From contig OY992537.1 in assembly GCA_963921195.1 (NCBI GenBank), forward strand, positions 204,996,581 through 205,060,580: 64,000 nucleotides of DNA, given 5' to 3'. The stretch comes from Pegoplata infirma (Eukaryota > Arthropoda > Insecta > Diptera > Anthomyiidae). A model generated the notes under the pieces. That model was not told where the DNA came from. It saw only the letters and a list, made by a program, of their open reading frames with translations, and made no database searches. The position numbers and the translations under genes are program-made. Positions 54,651 to 64,000 of the stretch are shown piece after piece; within the stretch, counting starts at the first letter, position 1, and each line of letters starts with the position of its first letter.

Positions 54651-57600
54651 CAGTGTTATTTAATGTGTTTGTTTCTTATAAAATTATTTAATATTAGAAA
54701 AATAAATAAAAATAGGATCTGATCTGTAAATATTTGGTAAGTAATAAAATACATTGATTACTTTATGTATTCATACTATATTAAAACGTTTTTCTTTTTA
54801 GGATTTTGTTTTGGTATCATCAGATAACTAGAGAATGACTAATGGGTGCAAAACATGAATAAACGAAGTGTGTGTGAAAATCTTTGTGAAAATCTTCAAA
54901 TATTGCAGCTTAAAAAGCCGGAAATAAAAAAATGAATGATTTATACTTAATAAAAGAATATTTACAAATTTCTTATATTAACAAAAATATGAGTTGAATT
55001 TACATAAAATACGAGTTGATTAACAAAAAAACGAGTTGATCAACTTTTACAAAAACTGACAACAATTTTTATTGAAATCAACATTAATATTTGTAGGGTC
55101 AAAATCAACAATGATTTCTGTTGAATTTACAACGATTTTCTTTGGGAATACAATGATTTTTGGTTGAGTGTACATATGCATTTTTATTTAAATTCCCTAT
55201 AAAATTCCCTAACTTTTGTAATAAATCCGGCCTCGATACAATAAGGTATAACATCAGAACATTTATATTTATATCCTTATAAATAGGGACTGCGGTCAGT
55301 ACCGGTATTCTTGATTCTCGGTAATATCGGAAAATGATCACAGTACTCCCGAGAATATCGATATTCCCGGTTCCGATGGTAACAGCGACGTATCCAGGAA
55401 TTTGTAAAGGGGGGGGGGCACAACTCCCAAAATTGTTTGCCATCGCCTATTTATATTTAGTTTTAACTAGAAGTACTTGAAAAGTAATTGAAAAGGGGGG
55501 CACGTGCCCCCTGTGCCCACCCCCTGTATACGTCCATGGATGGTAATGCCAGTATTCAGAGTCTACCGGCATGTACTATGTTTAAAATTTTTCTAAACTA
55601 AACTTCTACTTTTTTCTATGGCCCTAATTTTGTAACACGCCACGTTGTAAAAATGTCAATACAATTTATTATTGTAAAGGGGCCATCAGATGACAGACAA
55701 ATTTGTCTTCCAACCGCGCATTTTTTTTCTAAAAATATTTGCGAACACATATCTGAACACATGCTGTTATTGAAGCCATTTGCATTAGGTCGTTAGACAA
55801 ATTGTAAGATTTGTCTGTCGTTTTATTGGCGCTTAACAAAGACGGTGCGTTGTATTTTACAAATTTCTGGCTCGAAATCAGCAAATCTTTAACGACATTT
55901 TGCAAGAAAACTGTACCATACATCGAAAAACGGAGTACGCCATTCGAATCAGCATACCCGAAATATATAGAAATGATGGTCGGAACTCTTGTTTATTTTT
56001 TTGTGTTCCGCAGTGTTATTTAATGTGTTTGTTTCTTATAAAATTATTTAATATTAGAAAAATAAATAAAAATAGGATCTGATCTGTAAATATTTGGTAA
56101 GTAATAAAATACATTGATTACTTTATGTATTCATACTATATTAAAACGTTTTTCTTTTTAGGATTTTGTTTTGGTATCATCAGATAACTAGAGAATGACT
56201 AATGGGTGCAAAACATGAATAAACGAAGTGTGTGTGAAAATCTTCAAATATTGCAGCTTAAAAAGCCGGAAATAAAAAAATGAATGATTTATACTTAATA
56301 AAAGAATATTTACAAATTTCTTATATTAACAAAAATATGAGTTGAATTTACATAAAATACGAGTTGATTAACAAAAAAACGAGTTGATCAACTTTTACAA
56401 AAACTGACAACAATTTTTATTGAAATCAACATTAATATTTGTAGGGTCAAAATCAACAATGATTTCTGTTGAATTTACAACGATTTTCTTTGGGAATACA
56501 ATGATTTTTGGTTGAGTGTACATATGCATTTTTATTTAAATTCCCTATAAAATTCCCTAACTTTTGTAATAAATCCGGCCTCGATACAATAAGGTATAAC
56601 ATCAGAACATTTATATTTATATCCTTATAAATAGGGACTGCGGTCAGTACCGGTATTCTTGATTCTCGGTAATATCGGAAAATGATCACAGTACTCCCGA
56701 GAATATCGATATTCCCGGTTCCGATGGTAACAGCGACGTATCCAGGAATTTGTAAAGGGGGGGGGGGGCACAACTCCCAAAATTGTTTGCCATCGCCTAT
56801 TTATATTTAGTTTTAACTAGAAGTACTTGAAAAGTAATTGAAAAGGGGGGCACGTGCCCCCTGTGCCCACCCCCTGTATACGTCCATGGATGGTAATGCC
56901 AGTATTCAGAGTCTACCGGCATGTACTATGTTTAAAATTTTTCTAAACTAAACTTCTACTTTTTTCTATGGCCCTAATTTTGTAACACGCCACGTTGTAA
57001 AAATGTCAATACAATTTATTATTGTAAAGGGGCCATCAGATGACAGACAAATTTGTCTTCCAACCGCGCATTTTTTTTCTAAAAATATTTGCGAACACAT
57101 ATCTGAACACATGCTGTTATTGAAGCCATTTGCATTAGGTCGTTAGACAAATTGTAAGATTTGTCTGTCGTTTTATTGGCGCTTAACAAAGACGGTGCGT
57201 TGTATTTTACAAATTTCTGGCTCGAAATCAGCAAATCTTTAACGACATTTTGCAAGAAAACTGTACCATACATCGAAAAACGGAGTACGCCATTCGAATC
57301 AGCATACCCGAAATATATAGAAATGATGGTCGGAACTCTTGTTTATTTTTTTGTGTTCCGCAGTGTTATTTAATGTGTTTGTTTCTTATAAAATTATTTA
57401 ATATTAGAAAAATAAATAAAAATAGGATCTGATCTGTAAATATTTGGTAAGTAATAAAATACATTGATTACTTTATGTATTCATACTATATTAAAACGTT
57501 TTTCTTTTTAGGATTTTGTTTTGGTATCATCAGATAACTAGAGAATGACTAATGGGTGCAAAACATGAATAAACGAAGTGTGTGTGAAAATCTTTGTGAA

Positions 57601-58581
57601 AATCTTCAAATATTGCAGCTTAAAAAGCCGGAAATAAAAAAATGAATGATTTATACTTAATAAAAGAATATTTACAAATTTCTTATATTAACAAAAATAT
57701 GAGTTGAATTTACATAAAATACGAGTTGATTAACAAAAAAACGAGTTGATCAACTTTTACAAAAACTGACAACAATTTTTATTGAAATCAACATTAATAT
57801 TTGTAGGGTCAAAATCAACAATGATTTCTGTTGAATTTACAACGATTTTCTTTGGGAATACAATGATTTTTGGTTGAGTGTACATATGCATTTTTATTTA
57901 AATTCCCTATAAAATTCCCTAACTTTTGTAATAAATCCGGCCTCGATACAATAAGGTATAACATCAGAACATTTATATTTATATCCTTATAAATAGGGAC
58001 TGCGGTCAGTACCGGTATTCTTGATTCTCGGTAATATCGGAAAATGATCACAGTACTCCCGAGAATATCGATATTCCCGGTTCCGATGGTAACAGCGACG
58101 TATCCAGGAATTTGTAAAGGGGGGGGGGGGGGCACAACTCCCAAAATTGTTTGCCATCGCCTATTTATATTTAGTTTTAACTAGAAGTACTTGAAAAGTA
58201 ATTGAAAAGGGGGGCACGTGCCCCCTGTGCCCACCCCCTGTATACGTCCATGGATGGTAATGCCAGTATTCAGAGTCTACCGGCATGTACTATGTTTAAA
58301 ATTTTTCTAAACTAAACTTCTACTTTTTTCTATGGCCCTAATTTTGTAACACGCCACGTTGTAAAAATGTCAATACAATTTATTATTGTAAAGGGGCCAT
58401 CAGATGACAGACAAATTTGTCTTCCAACCGCGCATTTTTTTTCTAAAAATATTTGCGAACACATATCTGAACACATGCTGTTATTGAAGCCATTTGCATT
58501 AGGTCGTTAGACAAATTGTAAGATTTGTCTGTCGTTTTATTGGCGCTTAACAAAGACGGTGCGTTGTATTTTACAAATTTC
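54508..58581. repeat. Three tandem copies of a 1.35-kb unit
   Basis: Units 54508-55867, 55868-57217 and 57218-58581 are almost identical. Each starts at CTGGCTCGAAATCAGC inside what is the right arm of the foldback and ends at GTATTTTACAAATTT. Unit 2 lacks a 12-base TTTGTGAAAATC-type repeat copy. The G run in each grows 10, 12, 14. Repeated open frames on both strands have no known domain. Confidence 0.95.
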
Positions 58582-60288
58582 CAATTTAACGCTTTTTTTA
58601 AATAAAGCAGAGATTACACTCTTTCCACTTTAGCACAGTGTTTAATTGTAGACAACAAACAGGTTTTTATTTAAAATTAATTTTTCCACATTTTTTGCGA
58701 TACGTACGTTATATTTTTTTTTTTGCTTTTAAAACACTCTCAAATAAAACGTGATTTGTTTTGTGTTTCTTTTTTTAACGTCCACTCTAGTGATAGAGGG
58801 TATATAAGTTTGTCATTCCGTTTGTTACACCTCGAAATATATGTAGGTATAGGACCCCATGAAGTATTTCTGTATTCTTTCTCTGGATATTTGAAATATA
58901 AATATAAATAAATATGTAGGTATAGGACCTCATGAAGTACTTCTGTATTCTTTCACTGGATATTTGAATGTCATCACTTTTTAAAAGGTTTTTGCGTTAA
59001 TAAAAATAATGGCGCATTAAAAAAAAAAACAGCCACTTCCGTGTCTCTGTGCGGTTAAAAATCCGGCTTTTGAATCCATTCTTCTGCGGAGCAACGACAT
59101 TTTTCGAAAGCTTCGCAAGTTATATTTATTTGTAATTTTTCTGGTAAAGTTGGTTTCGATTTTTAGCGAAATCGGTCCAATGGTTCAGAAGTTAAGAGCC
59201 AAACCATGAATTTCTAAGTCGGTTCACCTTAAATTCAGGTGTTGAAAAAAAACGCTATGCAAAATACAAAGTAAAAAAAAAAAAATTTTTCACACTCCAA
59301 AAAAAATTTACACTCAAAAACTTTTTACTCAAAATAAAATATAACTAATCAAAATTTTTTAGAGCATGTTTTAACGTTATTAAAATCACTTTCATTTAAA
59401 AAGGTAATTGTGGAGGGCATTCATGGATTCGGCCAAGTCGAATTTAACTTTTCTACTTGTTTAATTTAGAATTAATTTTTTAATTTTTGTTTTCATTAAA
59501 TTAAGATGGGGGTATAGTGGAGACTATGGAGATTGGAGGGTGTGTGTGTGTATATATGGGTAAAGAGGCCAATGTGCACGAGTTAAACATGAGCTGATTG
59601 TTTGTGCTGTTAACGACGATGATAGTTTTTCAAAAGCATTCATTTGAAGGCACATAATGTGATTCATTTATTTTATTGTGGCGCAAAAATTGTGACGATT
59701 GTGTTGTTGAGGTTTTGTGGATAATTGGTAAACAAATTGGTAGGAATATTTTGAACAAAGATAGACAAATAGGCTGACGAAATTTTTGTAAACAATTATG
59801 GAAGATTCTTGGAAAAAAAAACTTTGACCGGCCTTGGAAGAAGGAATACTCTTTTTTTGGCACGAATATTCGGCCAGTTTTCATTATTTGTCCGAAACCG
59901 AAAGATCAATTTTAGTTCGAAAAAGTCAATTGTAATTCGATAAAGATCAATTGCAATTCAAAAAAGATCTATTGCAATTTAAACAAGTAAAAAAGTTAAA
60001 TTCGGCCTTGCCGAATGTAGTGATACCCTCCACAATTTCAAAAAGATTATTGCAAAAAACTTTATTTAAAAGAAAATTACTTTTGAAAAAAAAAATTTTT
60101 TTAAAAAAAAAAAAATTTCCGCGAAAAAAAATTTTGGTAAAAAAAATCCGCGATTTTTTTCTTTTTTTGTGTTCGTACTTGTTTAAATACCATTTGGTGT
60201 TCAATTATGTTCACATATGGCAACCAGAAGCCGAATTAAAGCATTTTGTATTTTTAGGTTATGTAGAATGTACTGAAATATTTGAGGT
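58582..60288. repeat. Dispersed repeats, no gene
   Basis: 58790-58985 holds two near copies of TAGGTATAGGACCCCATGAA + GTATTTCTGTATTC about 75 bp apart. 59100-59480 is a dispersed repeat ending GAGGGCATTCATGGATTCGG, matching 62190-62760. 59890-60000 repeats AAAGATCAATTGCAATTCAA. 60000-60170 is poly-A/T rich. No exon was recognised. Confidence 0.6.
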
Positions 60289-60612
60289 GTGCTTACATTT
60301 TCGTTCATAACTTTTGAACCGCTGAACCGATATCGCTCAAATGCAATACCAAACTTCTCGGGAGAACTTCCAATAAATATATTAAGTTTCAGTCATCTCT
60401 GTGCAATATTTTGTCCGCGACAGCATTTTCAACAGACAGACAGACGGACAGACGGACAGACGGACAGACGGACATCGCTAGAATGTCTTAGAATCGATCG
60501 GGCATCATGAATATATATACTTTATGGGGTCCCAGATCGATATTTCGATGAGTTACAAACAGAATGACAAACTTATATATACCCTCTATCACTAGAGTGG
60601 AGGGTATAAAAA
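60289..60612. repeat. Dispersed repeat with GACAGACGGACA run
   Basis: Runs from TTTTCGTTCATAACTTTTGA through a (GACAGACG)n run, ACATCGCTAGAATG and ATATATACTTTATGGGGTCC to ATATACCCTCTATCACTAGA + GTGGAGGGTATAAAAA. Other copies: 5440-5640, 18330-18440, 58790 and, inverted, 61555-61745. Confidence 0.75.
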
Positions 60613-60764
60613 CATCAATCGTTATTCGAAGTTTCACATTGTTATTCAAAAAAGATCAATTGATCCTTTTCAAATGACAATTAATTTTTTTTTGAATAAC
60701 AATTAAAAAAATATCAAATTACATCTGATATTCTTCGAATTACAATTGATCTTTTACAAATTAT

Positions 60765-60839
60765 ACCTAAGGGCTTAATCACACCTGAGATGAAATCTCG
60801 TTCAAACGAGATTCACCTCAGGTGTGAATTGGGTATAAA
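60765..60839. repeat. 75-bp hairpin MITE-like repeat
   Basis: TTATACC...CACACCTGAG and AAATCTCGTT pair with AACGAGATT, CTCAGGTGTG and GGTATAA, leaving a loop of about three bases. Arms about 36 bp, with one or two mismatches. Confidence 0.75.
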
Positions 60840-62189
60840 TGATATTTGTCGAATAACATTTATTTTTAAGTTTGAAATAGGAAGGCGCCTAAAGATTTCC
60901 ATAAACATATTACAACTTGCTATTGCGTTTTATGTTATTTTTTTCAAAGTTGAGTATTTAACTTAACTATTTTTTTTTTGAACACTAATATAATTCAGTT
61001 GTTAGATTTAATCATTTATGGTTTTGGCATGTGTCGATATTAAAATCATGAGCCTTAACGTGTTTTGCAAAAATAAAATAAACAAAACAAAAAACCTATT
61101 TCAAAACAATTTTAATGATAAATAAATAAATAAAATAAATAAAGTTAACTAATTCCGCTATGATGGTAGTGAAACCTTGCAAACAAGGTTAAAAATACGA
61201 AGTAGTCGAAAATAATAAAATAAACGACGACATTTTGTCTCAAACTATTTTTTGTATCAAAAATGATTACAAAAATATTTTTTTCATAAAAAAATAGGAA
61301 AATTTTAGCTTGAGCTCTTGAAAAAACTCTACAAATATAAATAACATATAAATTATTCTAAATAATCCTCGAACAAGTAAAGAAATTTAATTCTAGCGAA
61401 ATTTCTAAACGATAAATAGTATTCTAGCAACTTTTAATATTATATGGGTCAATGATTTCATAATCTGACTTAACAAAGCAAATATTCTTGTGCTAATAAA
61501 AACCGATTAATTGAGAAATATTTATAAAAAACTTGATAAAGTTTCTGATTAATTTTAATACCCTCCACTCTAGTGTTAGGTATATATAAGTTTCTCATTC
61601 CGTTTGTAACACCTTGAAATATTGATCTATGACCCCATAAAGTATATATATTCATGATCCTTGATCGATTTTAAGTGTATGAATGTCCGTCCGCCTGGTG
61701 TCTGTAGAAAACACGCTAACTTTTGAAAGACTTCACGCACACAAAAAATTATTGGCTAAAAATTTTCAATTAAATCTATTGATCAAAAAAAAATGAAATG
61801 AGTCAATCAATGTTTTGATTAAAATTTTTGTTATTTTCTTTAACTGTCGAATTAGAAATTTTCCACATACCAGATTTTTTTGCTTTAATTTAATTGAATA
61901 GATTAATTCAAAAATATGCAAAGTAATCGGGTTTTACTTTTTTATTGTTGGCAACATATTGGAAAGCAAAAAAGATGAATTTTTTGATAATTTTGTCATA
62001 AGCTTACAATTCATTCGTTAAATCAATCATTATTTTGATTAACTATAAATAAAAAATTTATCAAATTTTTCAATAACCTACAATTTGATGATTGGTATAA
62101 CAATTTTCTTGATTGGAGGAATTTTAATAAAAAAATTGATTGAATCCGCGTTTTTTTTTTGATTAAAATTCGTTTCAAATTCTTTCTGT
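60840..62189. other. Intergenic, repeats only
   Basis: AT-rich. 61555-61745 is an inverted copy of the 60289-60612 repeat. 61738-62190 has ACACAAAAAATTATTGG at one side and repeated TGATTAAAATTTTTG/AAAAATTGATTGA words, suggesting an AT-rich MITE. Frames are short and unrecognised. Confidence 0.5.
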
Positions 62190-62760
62190 GTTAGGCTGCT
62201 GGAGTTGAAGTTTACCTGATCAGGTTGGTATTGTATTTCAGCAAAAGCGGCCCAGCGGTTCAAAATTTATAAGGAAAATAGTGAATTTCGGCAATTTATA
62301 AGTTAACTTTCTAAAGGCGACTCTAAGTCTAAAGAACCTTGGCATAAACATTTGTCGCTTTCCTGGTCTAGTTGGTATTGAATTTCAGAGAAATCGGTCC
62401 AGTGGTTCAAAGTTATGAGCAAAACCGTAAATTTCAGATTGGTTTCACCTTAAATTCCCTTGGTTAAAAAACCAAGCATTAAAAAATAACCTTTAAAATC
62501 ATTGGTAAGCCACAAAAATATTTTAAAAGTATTTTAGTCTCTTAATAATATTGTTACAAAAAGTTTACACTGAATAAAAATTTTACACTCAAAAAAAAAT
62601 TTGCCAATTTTAATTTTTTTTTACAAAAATTACTAAAAAAAGGGTTTTTACTCAAAATAAAATGTTTCTAGTCAAAAATGTTAAAGTTTTTTTTTGACGT
62701 TGTAGAGGGTATTCATGGATTCATTCAAGTCGAATTTAACTTTTCTACTTTTTTAATGCA
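62190..62760. repeat. Dispersed repeat copy
   Basis: Contains GCGGCCCAGCGGTTCAAAAT, AATCGGTCCAGTGGTTCAAA, GGTTTCACCTTAAATTC and an end GAGGGTATTCATGGATTC + ATTCAAGTCGAATTTAAC, as at 59100-59480. Non-coding. Confidence 0.65.
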
Positions 62761-63187
62761 TATTATTTGTCAACATTCATATGTGCTAATAAAGTTAATG
62801 TTTTTTGTCATAAACAAATATGACGTAGGTATTAAAGCTTATAAAAACTGATAAGAAAATAGCACAACAATATTAATAAAGAAAATTCAAAAATTTACCA
62901 AAATAAAGAAAATTTCGTTCCACTGTGCAATTTCTTAATAAGTCTATGAACAGAGCCAGCACGGAACGGTGAACGGTTGCCATTGTCGAAGACAATACGT
63001 CGCCTAATTATTGTTTTGCTCCATACGCCATTTTTGAAAAAAAATGAGTTATAAATTGAATATATATAATAAAAATATCCTCTTTCTTATTCCGAAGTCC
63101 GTTTTTTAAAACCTCTTTTCAAATTTGAGATATTCAGCATTTCCTAAGAAAAAACACTGCATTTTGAAGTTTTTTGAAAATTTGCGT
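62761..63187. other. Unassigned sequence
   Basis: 62930-63010 is more GC-rich (GCCAGCACGGAACGGTGAAC, GTCGAAGACAATACGTCGCC) and unlike its surroundings, but no splice-framed exon or RNA gene could be supported. Confidence 0.35.
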
Positions 63188-63705
63188 TACACACTTAGAA
63201 AATTATTGCAGTTACTACATGCTGGTCATTTGTGTAGTTGTTGTTTTCAACTACAACTTCAGTTGTTTTTGGGTGAAAAATCTCAAACAACTGTTTTTTG
63301 TAGTTGTTTTTAAAAATAAATACAAAAAATTACTACATTGTAGTAACAGTTGTTTTATGTAGTTGTTTTTAGTCTATAAAAAAAACTTTAATTTTCTAGA
63401 AATTTTTAGAAAAACGGATGTATTGGACGATTTGGAAGTGTCAGATGCAGCAGAAATTATTTCCAAACAATTTTAACCGTTTTTTAAGTTTAGAAGAAAA
63501 TTCAGATAATTTGAGTTACAGTAAAAATAACTGTAATTTGAAGTAGTTTTTACCGTTTTTTGTAGTTGTTAATTGATAGTTAAAAACAACAACAATTTGT
63601 AGTTGATTTTACCGTAAAATGTAGTAGACGCCAAAACAACAGCAAATGTAGTAGTTTTAACTGTCTTTTGTAGTGGAATCTACCGTCATAATTTTTTGAG
63701 TGCAG
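63188..63705. mobile_element. MITE with CACTYAAAAAATTAT ends
   Basis: Left end CACTTAGAAAATTATTG, right end CATAATTTTTTGAGTG, with repeated TGTAGTTGTTTTTAACTACA words throughout. Related to 6675-7165. 63706-64000 shows no recognisable gene. Confidence 0.7.
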
Positions 63706-64000
63706 AAAAGGCTCTAGATTATTTAAAAATTAACGGATCTTGCATATTTTTGGAATGAAGATAAATTATGTTGTTACTATTCTACGTACCAAATTTTAAT
63801 ACCGTAACTTCTAAACATTTCAAGTAATGTCACATTTGCCATTTAGGTTGTGTGGGAGGTAGGCGTGTCCATTGACCGATCATCCCCATTTTAAATACCA
63901 TGCAACCTGACTATAAGTGTTCTAAATACCCAGTTTTATCGAAATAGCTCTTTTTGTTTCATTGTTATTTTGTTTGGCACTGAGAACTCATTTGCTCCAT

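Noticed and set aside
53468..54722. Two matching ~70-97-residue frames on opposite strands
   Set aside because: They are the two arms of a foldback, so identity is forced by the palindrome.
55105..58144. Repeated ~110-residue minus-strand frame (GYVAVTIGTGNIDILG...)
   Set aside because: Present once per 1.35-kb unit, starts differ through the G run, no recognised domain; probably transposon sequence by chance open.
60430..60475. GACAGACGGACA microsatellite as a specific locus feature
   Set aside because: It is part of a dispersed repeat seen at several other places in the window.
62930..63010. GC-richer patch as a hidden exon or tRNA
   Set aside because: No cloverleaf, no Sm site and no splice-framed reading frame; left unassigned.

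Overview
The window is AT-rich, intron-bearing eukaryotic DNA from a higher fly, most likely a blowfly-like calyptrate. That placement is an inference from the gene content, a fly-type U4 snRNA promoter and the very high density of miniature transposons. Only two protein-coding genes and one RNA gene are supported. Almost everything else is satellite arrays, foldback elements and nested non-autonomous transposons.

Plus strand, 5869-17842: a complete 14-exon ionotropic glutamate receptor of the kainate class (3108 coding bases, 1035 residues), probably the ortholog of Drosophila clumsy. Intron 3 is 5.5 kb and filled with an array and a foldback element. Intron 7 is packed with HindIII-like words. 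Intron 10 is a 1.8-kb low-complexity tract placed between the pore-loop and M3 exons.

Minus strand, 38206 down to 33136, 31148 or 25357: a WIPI/Atg18 PROPPIN, probably Atg18b, convergent with the receptor. Its first coding exon was not found. The body ends at a phase-1 donor that can join any of three downstream candidate terminal exons. Two of these are copies inside a 5.3-kb tandem segmental duplication (20588-27158 and 27718-33019). A U4 snRNA gene lies on the same strand at 49449-49590, next to a transposon nest. From memory, Drosophila clumsy (CG8681), Atg18b (CG8678) and a U4 gene at 38AB lie in one neighbourhood, so this may be conserved synteny; that needs checking.

Layout: 1-2520 higher-order satellite; 2640-3835 degenerate repeats; 3855-5205 foldback; 5869-17842 receptor, with a 145-bp array in intron 3 and an inverted relative of it at 19130-20120; 20588-33019 duplication with inverted 35-bp arrays; 33136-38206 Atg18b body; 38851-51800 a cluster of at least ten hAT-type elements, nine with perfect 8-bp target duplications and several nested; 52790-53285 palindromic GC-rich repeat; 53441-58581 foldback followed by a triplicated 1.35-kb unit; 58582-64000 dispersed repeats only.

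No wholly new enzymatic system was found. The most interesting signals are the triplet of candidate terminal exons on Atg18b, a subterminal hairpin kept by compensatory changes at a fixed offset in several hAT families, and the multi-level transposon nest beside the U4 gene.
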